Assembly: GCF_021412585.1 (NCBI RefSeq)
Contig: NZ_JAKCMI010000026.1
Coordinates: forward strand, 1 to 64,000
From: Halomonas alkalisoli
GTDB taxonomy: Bacteria > Pseudomonadota > Gammaproteobacteria > Pseudomonadales > Halomonadaceae
Reading direction: 5' to 3'
Length of the DNA stretch: 64,000 bases
Position 1 is the first letter of the stretch; every line of letters begins with the position of its first letter. Both the position numbers and the translations under genes were made by a program. Below, piece after piece: positions 44,937-56,086 of the stretch. The notes beneath the pieces were generated by a model that was given only the letters and a program-made list of their open reading frames with translations, was not told where the DNA came from and ran no database searches.

Positions 44937-46934
44937 ATGAATCGACTAACACGCCTGACACTCACGCAGAAGCTGCTGGGCGCGATCGGCCTGCCGTTAC
45001 TGCTGGCGTTCATCGCGCTAGGCTTGATCGTCAATACTCAGTTGAACAATGCCATCCCACCGATGCTGGAAGACACCAGTGCACGGCAGGTCGAGGCACG
45101 CGCCAACGAAATCAGCCGCTGGATCGAAGGTTACCGGACCCTGCTTTCCGGGCTTGCCAAGGACGAACGGCTCGCCGAAGCGGTACCCGTGGAAGAGCAT
45201 CTCGACTGGCTGGCCAGCCGTCATCCTGGCGATGCCACCATCGAGTCGTTCTATTTCGCCGATGCCAGCGGCGATACCGTGACCCACACCGGGGCCAGGG
45301 CCGACATCTCCGGTCGCGGCTACTTCCGGGAACTGGTCACCGATGGCACGACAGATCGCCTGCTGGCCGACCCGGTGCTCTCCCTGGTCAGCGGCCTGCC
45401 CACCGCGATAATTGCCGAGACGATCTTCGATGAAGCGGGCAACCGCGTCGGGCTGCTGGGCATCACCCTGTCGATGGATGCCGTGTCGGAGATCACCTCC
45501 GCCATCGACGTCGGCGAGGGCAGCTACGGCTATATGGTCGACAGCAGTGGCATGATCGTGGCCCATCCCGATCCCGACCTGCGCATGAACCTCAACGTCA
45601 CCGAGGCCGACCAGGCCGGCTTCCAGGGCGCCGACGCACTGGGCCAACGCATGCTCACCGGCGAAGCCGGTATCGGACGGGTGGTGTCGCCCTTCGGTGG
45701 CAACGTGACCATGATCTGGAGTCCGATCCCAGGGACCGGGGGCTGGGCGCTCGCAGCGGCCATACCCAGCAATGTCTTTACCGCTGTCTCGACGAATCTA
45801 CTGCTTTCCCTGCTGATCGTGGGCGTCGTGATCCTGCTGCTGCTGCTGGTCATCGTCGCTTTCTCGGCGCGCAAGGCACTGGCACCCATCAAGCAGACCG
45901 CCCAGGCCATGGCCGATATCGCCCAGGGCAAGGGCGACCTGACCCGCCGACTGACGGCCCATAGCCAGGATGAAGTGGGCGAGCTCGCCATTCAGTTCAA
46001 CGGCTTCGTCGAGCGCATGCAGCGAACCCTGCAGGAAGTTCGCGGTAACGCCCGTACCGTGCTCGCCGGCGCCAGCGACATGGCCGACGGCACCCAGGAG
46101 CTCTCCTCGCGGACCGAACAGGCCGCTGCCAACCTGCAGGAGACCTCGGCATCGATGGAGGAGATTCACTCCACCGTCTCGCACACCGCCCAGGCGTCCG
46201 AACAGGCCAACGGCCTGGCCACCAACGCCGCCGGCGTGGCCGAGCGCGGCAACCAGGCCATGACCGAGATGCAGGCCAAGATGGCATCCATCGATGCGTC
46301 GGCCAACAAGATCAGCGACATCATCGGCCTGATCGACTCGATCGCCTTCCAGACCAACATCCTGGCATTGAATGCCTCGGTGGAAGCCGCCCGTGCCGGC
46401 GAGCATGGCAGGGGCTTCGCCGTGGTGGCTCAGGAGGTGCGCAATCTCGCCAGCCGTTCAGCGGACGCGGCCAAGGACATCCGCGGGCTGATCGATACTT
46501 CGGTGAAACACACCCAGGAGGGCAGCCAGATCGTCAAGGGCGCGGCCGAACGCATGCAGGAGCTGCGTCAGAGCGTGATCCAGGTCTCGGATGTGATCAG
46601 CGAGATCACTGCCGGCGCCCGTGAGCAGACCTCAGGTATCGAACAGGTCAACACCGCCGTGGCGGAGATGGATACCATGACCCAGCAGAATGCCTCCATG
46701 GTTCACCAGAATGCCGGCCTGGCCGCCACCATGAGAGACAATGCCCGGCGTCTCGATGAGCTGATGTCAGAATTCATTCTCGGTGAGGAGTCGTTCGTCG
46801 AGGCCCGGCCCAGCCGGCCGACGAGCCATCCGGCCCTGCCCTTGGCACCCGCCATCTCGCAGCAGAGAGTGAAGGGCTCGTCCAAGCGCCAGCAACCCGT
46901 GCGAGAAGTGGAAGAGGACTGGGAGACCTTCTGA
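44937..46934 (+). CDS. Methyl-accepting chemotaxis protein with Cache sensor
   Basis: A 665-residue chemoreceptor: N-terminal membrane helix (about 12-32), periplasmic double-Cache domain (about 40-280, with GRGYFRELV and [17 protein letters not shown]), second helix (about 285-308), HAMP, and a signalling domain with the conserved hairpin tip ([20 protein letters not shown]). The protein ends DWETF, matching the NWETF-type CheR/CheB tethering pentapeptide of major receptors. The ligand is unknown. It lies alone after the MITE-like element. Confidence 0.95.
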   Translation: MNRLTRLTLTQKLLGAIGLPLLLAFIALGLIVNTQLNNAIPPMLEDTSARQVEARANEISRWIEGYRTLLSGLAKDERLAEAVPVEEHLDWLASRHPGDATIESFYFADASGDTVTHTGARADISGRGYFRELVTDGTTDRLLADPVLSLVSGLPTAIIAETIFDEAGNRVGLLGITLSMDAVSEITSAIDVGEGSYGYMVDSSGMIVAHPDPDLRMNLNVTEADQAGFQGADALGQRMLTGEAGIGRVVSPFGGNVTMIWSPIPGTGGWALAAAIPSNVFTAVSTNLLLSLLIVGVVILLLLLVIVAFSARKALAPIKQTAQAMADIAQGKGDLTRRLTAHSQDEVGELAIQFNGFVERMQRTLQEVRGNARTVLAGASDMADGTQELSSRTEQAAANLQETSASMEEIHSTVSHTAQASEQANGLATNAAGVAERGNQAMTEMQAKMASIDASANKISDIIGLIDSIAFQTNILALNASVEAARAGEHGRGFAVVAQEVRNLASRSADAAKDIRGLIDTSVKHTQEGSQIVKGAAERMQELRQSVIQVSDVISEITAGAREQTSGIEQVNTAVAEMDTMTQQNASMVHQNAGLAATMRDNARRLDELMSEFILGEESFVEARPSRPTSHPALPLAPAISQQRVKGSSKRQQPVREVEEDWETF

Positions 46935-46951
46935 GCCCGCTGAAAGCTTGC

Positions 46952-46971
46952 TGCCTCCAGGGAGGGAGGCA
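46952..46971. terminator. Convergent hairpin between the chemoreceptor and DUF294 genes
   Basis: TGCCTCC-AGGGAG-GGAGGCA sits in the 48-bp gap between two convergent genes and may serve both. Confidence 0.45.
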
Positions 46972-46982
46972 ATACCCCCAGA

Positions 46983-48122
46983 TCAACGCGCTCTCGAACT
47001 CCCCTGGACCAGCCTGACCAGGCTGCGGATCGCCTGCATGTCATGGCGAAGCAGCAATCGCTGGTCGTCTTCCAGACGAACCACATCGACCCATCCATCG
47101 GGAAAGGCTTCCGCCTTGAGGCTGGCCTGCTGCGCCAACAGCACGTTCTCCTGCAGCCGATCCAGGGCGGCAATCAGGCCGCGGGCCTGGGCAGCTGTCA
47201 GTACTTCCTTCAGCACCAATGCGGGCAGTCGCAGGCGCGTATCGATGACACGCACGCCATGGCGAAGCGCCAGCAGCCGCACGGCATTGACCAGCGGCAT
47301 CAAGCCCTGCAGCTTCAGGTTGATGGCGTTCTCGTGGGGCGCCCCCTCGCCATTACCCGCCAGGCGACCGAAACGGTCCAGGGCCACGGGTGTCTCATTC
47401 AGCAGTGCCGCCATCTCATCGAGGAACAGGCTCGAGCGTGGCATCAGTTGCTGAACGTGGTCGCTCAGCGATTCGGCGAGGCCAACGTCGCCATGCACCG
47501 GATGGAAATCGAGCAGGATATTACTCTGCTGGACGCGCTTGATGCGTCGATCGCTGCTCCACAGCGTCAACTGGTCGCGCCATTCGGAGAGCCGCTTTCG
47601 CCACATCGGCCAGCGCGCCATGACATGGCCGCTACACAGCGGGATCCCCGCCTCATCCAGCCGTGCCGTGAACCGCTCCCCCAGTGACTGGAAGAAGCCA
47701 TCGATCTCTGTATGCCGCGCGTCCGGGTAGTCGGCGATGATCATGGCGTTGTCCTGGTCCGGCCCCAGCAGGCTCTCATGGCGAGCACCGGAGCCGAGGA
47801 TCAACACACAAAAAGCGACAGGTGGCTCTCCCCAGCCCAGCCCCTTCATCTCGTTGAGCGAAAGCTGGATGGCCCTGCGGTAGAGCAGTTCGTTATGGTC
47901 ACTGATCAGTTGGCTGATGCGCCAGGCGGGAATATCGAGCCGCTGCAGCGCCTCGACCAGGCGCGCCTGCCAGGCGTGAGCCACCGCCAGGTCCGGTTCG
48001 GGCCCCAGCTCGGTCAGCGCATCACGCAGGGGGGCAAGCAAGGAGGGAAGCGTCTCGGGGGCGGGCAGAGTGTCGGCGGCAAAGAGTTCACGCCAGGACG
48101 AGGCACGGTGCAGTAGGCGCAT
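46983..48122 (-). CDS. DUF294 putative nucleotidyltransferase
   Basis: A 379-residue protein with an N-terminal helical region (about 1-95), the DUF294 nucleotidyltransferase signature LILGSGARHESLLGPDQDNAMI (about 110-132) and a C-terminal DUF294_C helical domain (about 230-365). The CBS and cyclic-nucleotide-binding domains found in many DUF294 proteins are absent. The family resembles GlnD-type nucleotidyltransferases, but its substrate is not known. Confidence 0.83.
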   Translation of the reverse strand: MRLLHRASSWRELFAADTLPAPETLPSLLAPLRDALTELGPEPDLAVAHAWQARLVEALQRLDIPAWRISQLISDHNELLYRRAIQLSLNEMKGLGWGEPPVAFCVLILGSGARHESLLGPDQDNAMIIADYPDARHTEIDGFFQSLGERFTARLDEAGIPLCSGHVMARWPMWRKRLSEWRDQLTLWSSDRRIKRVQQSNILLDFHPVHGDVGLAESLSDHVQQLMPRSSLFLDEMAALLNETPVALDRFGRLAGNGEGAPHENAINLKLQGLMPLVNAVRLLALRHGVRVIDTRLRLPALVLKEVLTAAQARGLIAALDRLQENVLLAQQASLKAEAFPDGWVDVVRLEDDQRLLLRHDMQAIRSLVRLVQGSSRAR

Positions 48123-48228
48123 GAAGGCTCCCTGAATAGGCTCCCCCCAGTGTAAGGCCGCACCGTGCTGTTTTCCCTTGTCCTAATGGATAAGGGCCCT
48201 AATAGACAAGCCTGATGGCAGGAGCGTA

Positions 48229-48528
48229 TCAGCCCCGCTTGAACATCTCGTCGCCAACCTGATCGATATAGCGCTGGGCCTTGCTGACCATCAGCTGGTC
48301 ACAGGCGTCGCGGCCGGGCACCAGGTCGGAGCGCTCGAAGCGATGCTCGAGGATTTCGCCGTCAGCGCCCGGCTTGCGGATCCAGCCGCTGACGCGGCAC
48401 TGGCCACCCTGGTCGGCCGGCTCGGAAATGATCTGGTAGCCCTTGTACTCGACGGCCTCGGCAGCCGGCGCGCTTTTGGGCGTATCGTCACCTGAACCGA
48501 ACAGGCCAGAGAACAGTTTCTTCAGCAT
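48229..48528 (-). CDS. HlyU-family protein
   Basis: A 99-residue protein with a short amphipathic start (MLKKLFSGLFGSG), an Ala/Pro linker and a compact domain: VEYKGYQIISEPADQGGQ, RVSGWIRKPG and HRFERSDLVPGRDACDQLM. This matches the HlyU family, named after a Vibrio haemolysin regulator, although many members sit in housekeeping settings. CAGGAGAG precedes the ATG. It lies 62 bp downstream of argG on the same strand. Confidence 0.82.
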   Translation of the reverse strand: MLKKLFSGLFGSGDDTPKSAPAAEAVEYKGYQIISEPADQGGQCRVSGWIRKPGADGEILEHRFERSDLVPGRDACDQLMVSKAQRYIDQVGDEMFKRG

Positions 48529-48554
48529 GGGTCTCTCCTGCGCTCGCGAAGCAT

Positions 48555-48581
48555 AGTCTCCCTCCTGCACGGAGGGAGACT
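48555..48581 (-). terminator. Strong hairpin between argG and the HlyU-like gene
   Basis: AGTCTCCCTCC and GGAGGGAGACT form a perfect 11-base stem with a 5-base loop. No T-tract follows, so it may slow or process the transcript rather than fully end it. Confidence 0.45.
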
Positions 48582-48590
48582 CGCCTGGGA

Positions 48591-49811
<1,221 letters not shown>

Positions 49812-49995
49812 TCGGGGCTCCTTTCTGGTAAGCGTCATAGGCCGTCAAGTATAGCGTGGCTGATGCCCGACGAATACCGGCGGCGGGACGTGCGAGCGGC
49901 AAACTGCTAGACTTTCGCGGATTCAGCGGGGCCTGGCCCCGACTTCTCTCGAGCCGACCAATAAGGAACACGATGCTCACGATAAGGAGAGGCGC

Positions 49996-50661
49996 ATGAG
50001 TGAGGCGATCGCCCGCGAGCTGATGGCCCAACGGTTTCGAAGCTTCCTGCCCGTCGTCGTGGATCTGGAAACCGGTGGCTTCAATGCCGAACGAGACGCA
50101 ATACTCGAGATCGCCGCGGTGACCCTGACCATGGACCCGGAGGGCAACCTGATCCCGGACGCCACCTACGCGTTTCATGTGCAGCCCTTCACGGGCGCCA
50201 ACGTGGAGCAGTCGGCACTCGACTTTACCGGCATCAAGCTCGATGACCCGCTGCGCCAGCGTGTCGCTCTCAGCGAATCCGACGCCCTGGGGGAGATATT
50301 CAGGCCGGTGCGCAAGTCGATCAAATCCCATGGCTGCACCCGGGCCGTGCTGGTGGGCCACAATGCCGCCTTCGATCACGGTTTTCTCAATGCCGCCGTC
50401 GCTCGCTGCGGCATCAAGCGCAACCCCTTCCACCCCTTCTCCAGCTTCGATACCGCGACCCTGTCGGGCCTCATCTACGGCCAGACGGTACTGGCCCGGG
50501 CGTGTCGCGCCGCCGGCATCGCCTTCGACAACCAGGAAGCCCACTCGGCGCGCTACGACACCGAACGTACCGCCGAGCTCTTCTGCGCCATCGTCAATCG
50601 CTACAAGGATCTCGGCGGCTGGGCCCTGGCACAGCGGGAGCAGGGGCTGGAGGAATTCTAG
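49996..50661 (+). CDS. rnt: Ribonuclease T
   Basis: A DEDDh 3'-5' exoribonuclease that matures tRNA and other stable RNA ends. It has 221 residues with Exo [21 protein letters not shown], Exo [14 protein letters not shown] and Exo [18 protein letters not shown]. The length matches the E. coli enzyme (215). AAGGAGAG precedes the ATG. Its stop codon touches the first direct repeat of the islet. Confidence 0.96.
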   Translation: MSEAIARELMAQRFRSFLPVVVDLETGGFNAERDAILEIAAVTLTMDPEGNLIPDATYAFHVQPFTGANVEQSALDFTGIKLDDPLRQRVALSESDALGEIFRPVRKSIKSHGCTRAVLVGHNAAFDHGFLNAAVARCGIKRNPFHPFSSFDTATLSGLIYGQTVLARACRAAGIAFDNQEAHSARYDTERTAELFCAIVNRYKDLGGWALAQREQGLEEF

Positions 50662-50783
50662 GCCGACACGACACGGACTCGCGAATTCGCCTCGCGGGTC
50701 CGTGTCGACTATCCGAAGCGACTGTCCAAAACACTAGCCAGGGAGATCAGTCGTTTCCGCCCTGCTCCTCCTGCTCCTTGGCA
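50661..50783 (-). pseudogene. Left direct repeat of the islet: grxD 3' end plus terminator
   Basis: This copy matches 56087-56204 with about 11 mismatches and one 5-base gap. On the minus strand it ends with 12 codons of grxD, reading A-K-E-Q-E-E-Q-G-G-N-D-stop against ...N-A-stop in the intact gene; three of the four coding differences are silent. It also holds the terminator hairpin, with arms 50669-50683 and 50693-50707 (one mismatch), directly behind rnt. The pattern suggests that it came from a functional grxD of another lineage. Confidence 0.85.
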
Positions 50784-51315
50784 GGCATCGCTGGACCTTG
50801 ATCGACTTTTTGCGAATGAGTGCGATCAGCAGCAACGACGAAGGCTGACCCAAGCGCTCAAACCGCCATCAATTCAATATCCTTATAGATATATTTGATA
50901 TTAATGTAATGCAGGTCACTTTAATTAATAGTATCCTCCACTCGTCTAGCACCCAAGATAGCCGAAGTTAAATTAGCCGATCGCCAAAGAGCAAAAAGTT
51001 CAAATATATTTAATTTAAATAAAGTAACAATAATTCAATCAATAACTGTTGCAATTCCATTTCATACCTGAAGCGCACGCAGCCCTCATCGATAACGCCA
51101 ACAATCTATCCCAGGCCGAAGAACCGAAAGAAAAAAAGCATTTTTTCTCAGCGACAGGAACGTTGGCACAGTTAAGTGACTCCTACTTTACTCATTATCC
51201 AATGCAGTATTAGAGGATCTTTTGACCTCACAATTTGCTTACCCTGACGGCTCTATGGGGACCCCTTGGGATTCTCACCTTGAGGGAGAGCACTAACACT
51301 GCTGGAGATATTGAA
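50784..51315. other. AT-rich non-coding segment at the left end of the islet
   Basis: About 530 bp, far more AT-rich than anything else in the window between about 50870 and 51230 (runs such as ATATATTTAATTTAAATAAAG). No gene is supported. It should contain the promoter for the LOV-GGDEF-EAL gene and could be a target for H-NS-like silencing. Confidence 0.6.
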
Positions 51316-53889
51316 GTGACCGACGAACTCAGCCTGCTGGAAGCCCAGCAGGGCGTCCACGAACTCATTGCCCAGCAGGCCCCACTGGAGCAGACCCTTG
51401 AGGCGATTGCCCATTGGATCGGCATCCAGTTCCCCGGTGCCGTGGTGGCCTTCATGCGCTTCGACCCAGCGCGCTGCTCGCTCAGCCTGTTTCCCAATCA
51501 TCGCTTCTCTCGAAACTATTCCGAGCGGCTCCAGAATGTTCCCATCGGTTCTGCAGCAGCCTCTTTCGGGGCCGCTGCCTATCTGCGCCGGCAGGTCATC
51601 ACGGAGGACATCCAGACTGATTCGCGCTGGGAGCGCTTCCGTAGCGCGGCTTCTGCCGAGGGGCTTCGTGCCTGCTGGTCGAGCCCGGTGGTCACCGCGA
51701 AGGGTGATTTACTGGGCACGTTCGGCACGTATTACCACGCGTCCAGCGCGCCCAGCGAATTGAGCAAGAGACGACTTCGCCAAGCCGCGGCCCTGGTCGC
51801 CCTGGCAATTGTCAAGGATCGAGACAGCCATCATCACCGAACGCTGGCCGAGTGGCATCGTTCGCTTTTCGTGAACCATCCCCATGGCGTTTACGAGTTC
51901 GATTTAGAGGGCAGGTTCCAGCGCGGCAATGCCGCCCTGGAATGGATTACGGGCTACCCCGAGAAGGCCCTGGTTGGCCGCCACTTCAACGACTTTGTCG
52001 ATGCTGATTACCGCGAGCTGACCCAGGAGGCCTTCGATGCTGCCAAGGCCGGTACTTCACGCCAATACGAAACCGTGGGCACCCATGCTGAAGGACACCC
52101 TTATCACCTCGAAGTTACCAATTTCCCAGTGATGGTCGACGGCGAAATCGTGGGCGTCTACGGTATTTGCCATGACATCACTCAACGCAAGCGTCAGCAA
52201 AGCGAGCTCCGTCTGCTTCAGCGAGGCATCGAGGCCAGCCCCAATGGGGTTCTCATGGCTGATGCCACCCAGCCAGACATGCCCCTCGTCTATGCCAATG
52301 AGGCCTTCTGCCATCTGACGGGATACGCCTTGGACGAAGTGCTCGGAATGAACTGCCGCTTCCTGCAAGGCCCCGAAACCCACCCTGGCGACGTCGAGGC
52401 GATCCGGCAAGCCCTGTCGACCTTTAGTAGTGTTCAAGTCACGTTGCTCAATTATCGCAAGGACGGTACGCCGTTCTGGAATCGGCTGGCTATCAGCCCA
52501 GTCTTCAACGAGAAAGGCAGCTGCACCCACTTCATTGGCACCATGGTAGACATCACCCGAGACCGTAACCAGGAAGCCCGTATTGCCTATCAAGCTACCC
52601 ACGACTTGCTCACTGACTTGCCCAACCGGTCGGCGCTGGAGGCTCGCCTCGAGCAGGACTTCCGCTCGAGCAAGCGCAATCAGACATTGCTGGCGGTGAT
52701 GTATCTCGACCTTGATGGCTTCAAGGCAATCAACGACGGCCTGGGCCACGCCACCGGCAACCAACTGCTGATGGCGGTGGCCGATCGTCTTCGTCTATTG
52801 CTTGGCTCCAACGACACCCTGGCACGCCTCACCGGAGATGAGTTCGTCTTCCTGATGCCCGACTTCAAGTCCCGAGACGAAGCGGAAGCCACCGCTGAGC
52901 ATGTACTTTCAGCTTTGGAGCGTCCGTTCGACATCAAAGGGCGCCCCTTGCATATCAGCACCAGTATTGGGATTGCCAGTAATGATGAGGATGTTCATCA
53001 GGCCCATGAGTTGCTACAGCACGCTGATATTGCTGTGGAAGCGGCCAAACAGCAGGGACGCAATACCTGGCAGTGGTATGAAGGTGATGAAAGGCGAAAC
53101 ATCAGCGAGCACGCGCTGCTGCGTCATGACCTTTATACCGCGCTACGTGAAAACCAGTTCGAGCTTTATTACCAACCCATCGTGGATGCCGTCAGTGGAC
53201 AGATCCGCAGCGTCGAAGCGTTGGTCAGGTGGCACCATCCAAGACATGGGCTGGTGTCTCCTGGAATTTTCATCCCTATCGCCGAGCAGACTGGCCAGAT
53301 CATACCGCTGGGCCGCTGGGTACTTCGACAGGCCTGCCAGAACCTGGCCGACCTTCACGCCAAAGGCGAGCGCGTGTTTCCAGTGGCCGTCAACATCTCG
53401 TCGCTGCAGTTCCGCCGTGACGGTTTCCTCGATGAGCTACGACGCATTTTGGACGAGACCGGCCTTCCGCGCGAACTGCTGGAATTGGAGATGACCGAGA
53501 GCATTCTTCTGGGGGGCGCCAAACAGGCCATCGAGATGATCCGTACCCTACGTGGAATGAACATCACGGTTGCCATCGACGATTTCGGCACCGGTTTCTC
53601 CAGCCTCAGCTACCTGCGCGACCTGCCTATCCACAAGATCAAGCTGGACCGTGCCTTTATTCGTGACATGCTCACCAACCACAGCAATGCCGCCATCGTT
53701 CAAGGCATCATCTCCATGGCCCATCACATGGGCCTGGTGGTAGTCGCCGAAGGTATCGAAGAGCCTGAACAACAGCAAGATCTCATCCGGCGCGGGTGTG
53801 ACCTGCTTCAGGGGTTCCACTTCGCCAAGCCAATGCCGCTGGAAAGCCTCCGAGCCCTGCCTGACACTCTACCCGTTGACCCTGCTTGA
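51316..53889 (+). CDS. GAF-PAS-LOV-GGDEF-EAL light-sensing c-di-GMP protein
   Basis: An 857-residue cytosolic protein. I place the start at GTG 51316, behind GGAGA at 7-base spacing; the frame is open further upstream only through a TTG. Domains are GAF (about 15-170), PAS (about 180-300), LOV (about 305-420), GGDEF and EAL. The LOV core is GMNCRFLQGPE with adduct-forming Cys347, followed by NYRKDGTPFWN, so FMN binding is likely. The usual signalling Gln in FIGVQ is Met410 (FIGTM). The cyclase motif reads TGDEF (506-510), slightly degenerate. EALVRW (634-636), ELEMTES and DDFGTGFSSLSYL are intact, so phosphodiesterase output is the better guess. It lies inside the islet. Confidence 0.88.
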   Translation: MTDELSLLEAQQGVHELIAQQAPLEQTLEAIAHWIGIQFPGAVVAFMRFDPARCSLSLFPNHRFSRNYSERLQNVPIGSAAASFGAAAYLRRQVITEDIQTDSRWERFRSAASAEGLRACWSSPVVTAKGDLLGTFGTYYHASSAPSELSKRRLRQAAALVALAIVKDRDSHHHRTLAEWHRSLFVNHPHGVYEFDLEGRFQRGNAALEWITGYPEKALVGRHFNDFVDADYRELTQEAFDAAKAGTSRQYETVGTHAEGHPYHLEVTNFPVMVDGEIVGVYGICHDITQRKRQQSELRLLQRGIEASPNGVLMADATQPDMPLVYANEAFCHLTGYALDEVLGMNCRFLQGPETHPGDVEAIRQALSTFSSVQVTLLNYRKDGTPFWNRLAISPVFNEKGSCTHFIGTMVDITRDRNQEARIAYQATHDLLTDLPNRSALEARLEQDFRSSKRNQTLLAVMYLDLDGFKAINDGLGHATGNQLLMAVADRLRLLLGSNDTLARLTGDEFVFLMPDFKSRDEAEATAEHVLSALERPFDIKGRPLHISTSIGIASNDEDVHQAHELLQHADIAVEAAKQQGRNTWQWYEGDERRNISEHALLRHDLYTALRENQFELYYQPIVDAVSGQIRSVEALVRWHHPRHGLVSPGIFIPIAEQTGQIIPLGRWVLRQACQNLADLHAKGERVFPVAVNISSLQFRRDGFLDELRRILDETGLPRELLELEMTESILLGGAKQAIEMIRTLRGMNITVAIDDFGTGFSSLSYLRDLPIHKIKLDRAFIRDMLTNHSNAAIVQGIISMAHHMGLVVVAEGIEEPEQQQDLIRRGCDLLQGFHFAKPMPLESLRALPDTLPVDPA

Positions 53890-53995
53890 TGGCACACGGG
53901 GCCAGGTCACGGAAAATAAAAGGAAACGGTGTTTTTCCATTCAAGAAGCATGTCTCGCTTTTCCTTTTTCAAGCTATCGCTCTGGAGACTCGCCG

Positions 53996-55984
53996 GTGAC
54001 GCTCAAGCTGCTTACCGCCCGCCTGGTCATGGCTGTCGTTGTGCCTGTGATTCTCGTAACAGCCACCCTGTATCCGATCTTCCAGGCACATCTTGACGCT
54101 CGTCTCGATAGTACTATATCCACAGCCAACGCCAAGATTGAAGCCGGCGAAAGATCATTAAAGAGAGAAATCAACGCCAGCATCAATCATCTCTTGGCAA
54201 CGGCCGAAATGCCATTGCTCAAGCGTTACCTCAATGGCGTGGGAGTCGCCCAGTCTCCGTCTCAGGAAGAGATGGAACAGTTCACCGCAGCCCAGCTGCA
54301 CACCTTGCTCGATACGCTGTTGCCTCATTATGTCCGTTACACCCAGTTCAGCTTGATAGGGCTCGACGGGCGAGAATTGCTGCGCGTCGGCCATGACCCA
54401 CTAGACCAGGCAGAGCACCATGTCACCGCTATCTTCTTCCGGGAGGCGATGGCACTTGCACCACGTGACCTCTACATCTCCCCTCCTCGCCGTCATTTGC
54501 CACATGAGAGTGGTCATGCCGTTGGCATCCCTGTGATGGATATCACAACGCCGGTATTCGATACGGATGGCACTCGCAAAGGTGTACTACGATTCACGCT
54601 GGACTGGCAGTACCTGGCGGCCGACATCCAGCAAAATCTGGTCATGAATGCTTGGGGCCATCCCTTTATGGTGGACGCAGAGGGAACCTGGCTACTTACC
54701 GAGGCAAAGGGGCCGCTATCCTTCGGCGGCAGCTTCGCGACTGACTCACCCGAGGTATGGGAAGCCCTCAAGTTACGCCATCGCGGCGAAACGGCTCTCA
54801 GCCATCGGCTGGTCATATTCAGTGCGTACGATGCCCGCACCTATCACTACCAAAGCCTAGCCGGCATGGTAGCCAGCCAACCAGGGCGGGACCCCTGGCA
54901 GCTAGGTGTCATCATTGACAAGCCCAGCCTCAGCGAGCTACTCGCGGAAGATATCACACCGCTACTGATCACCCTGCTGCTTTACGTTCTGTCCATCACC
55001 TTCGGCGTGTTTTGGGCAATCAGCCACCATCGGCAGCAGAGCCTGAGACACCGAACGCAGCGGCTTTCCCATGAGGCTCACCAATATGCTCGTGACGTAA
55101 GAGATCTCTACGAGAACGCGCCCTGCGGCTACCATTCACTGGATAGCGATGGCCGCGTGGTCAAAATCAATCGAACCGAACTCGTTTGGCTGGGATACAG
55201 CGCTGCTGAGGTGATCGACAAGCGACTTTATCGGGATTTCATCACTCCCGAGACTCGCGAAGCCTTCGACGCCGCCTTCCAGGGAGTCCGGGGTCCGGAT
55301 CAGGAGGGAGCGGCCGAATGCGAGCTGCTCACCCGCAGCGGAGCGCGGCTGCCCGTGATCATCCAGGCCACGGCTTACATCGCTGCTCACGGCTTCGTGC
55401 ATTCCAGGGCAATGGTCTTCGACCTGAGCGAACGCAAGGAGATGGAGGAGACACTGGCGCGACAGGCCATGACAGACCCACTGACAGGGCTGGGTAACCG
55501 TCGTTTCCTTCAAGATCAGGCGGCCATGGAGATAGCCCGAGCACGACGCAGCGGAGCCCCGCTCAGCCTGATCGCCATCGATCTGGATCACTTCAAACGC
55601 ATCAATGACGAATACGGCCATGACGTAGGGGACCTTGTCCTGCAGGCTTTCGCCAGGACGGCCAAGGAGCAGCTTCGTGAGGGCGATGTGCTGTGCCGGA
55701 TGGGCGGCGAGGAGTTTGCCGTCCTGCTCCCTGACACCGCCAAGCATGCAGCCCTTCAGGTAGCCGAGCGACTCCGCCAGGCGCTTGAGACCTCACCGGT
55801 AGAAGTCGACCACGATGTCAGCGAAGGGGGGCAGCTCCAGTACACCGCCTCCCTGGGTGTGACGATGGTGATGGCCGAAGAGTCTTCATTGAAGCCGGCG
55901 ATCAAGCGCGCCGACAGGGGGCTTTATGTGGCCAAGGAGCAAGGTCGCAACCAGGTGAACTGGCAGAACGACACGGCTGACTGA
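53996..55984 (+). CDS. Cache-PAS-GGDEF membrane diguanylate cyclase
   Basis: A 662-residue protein: N-terminal membrane helix (about 8-28), large periplasmic Cache-like domain (about 35-325), second helix (about 325-345), PAS (about 365-490) and GGDEF with GGEEF at 570-574 and DLDHFKRINDEYGHD. The active site is intact and there is no EAL domain, so it should make c-di-GMP. I chose GTG 53996 because it follows GGAGA at 7-base spacing, the same arrangement as the preceding gene, and starts just before the membrane helix. It lies 106 bp after the LOV gene; together they could form an opposed synthesis/degradation pair. Confidence 0.88.
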   Translation: MTLKLLTARLVMAVVVPVILVTATLYPIFQAHLDARLDSTISTANAKIEAGERSLKREINASINHLLATAEMPLLKRYLNGVGVAQSPSQEEMEQFTAAQLHTLLDTLLPHYVRYTQFSLIGLDGRELLRVGHDPLDQAEHHVTAIFFREAMALAPRDLYISPPRRHLPHESGHAVGIPVMDITTPVFDTDGTRKGVLRFTLDWQYLAADIQQNLVMNAWGHPFMVDAEGTWLLTEAKGPLSFGGSFATDSPEVWEALKLRHRGETALSHRLVIFSAYDARTYHYQSLAGMVASQPGRDPWQLGVIIDKPSLSELLAEDITPLLITLLLYVLSITFGVFWAISHHRQQSLRHRTQRLSHEAHQYARDVRDLYENAPCGYHSLDSDGRVVKINRTELVWLGYSAAEVIDKRLYRDFITPETREAFDAAFQGVRGPDQEGAAECELLTRSGARLPVIIQATAYIAAHGFVHSRAMVFDLSERKEMEETLARQAMTDPLTGLGNRRFLQDQAAMEIARARRSGAPLSLIAIDLDHFKRINDEYGHDVGDLVLQAFARTAKEQLREGDVLCRMGGEEFAVLLPDTAKHAALQVAERLRQALETSPVEVDHDVSEGGQLQYTASLGVTMVMAEESSLKPAIKRADRGLYVAKEQGRNQVNWQNDTAD

Positions 55985-55990
55985 ACTGAA

Positions 55991-56020
55991 CTGGGCTGGG
56001 CTGGGCTGGGCTGGGCTGGG
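55991..56020. repeat. Pentanucleotide repeat (CTGGG) x6
   Basis: Six perfect CTGGG copies lie 7 bases after the stop of the Cache-GGDEF gene. They are outside the coding sequence, so length changes would not shift a frame. Confidence 0.95.
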
Positions 56021-56086
56021 AGAGCGTACGTATCCCCGGGATCGTCAACGCAGGGCGCTTGCCGAAGAAAGCTCCCACACAGGCCC

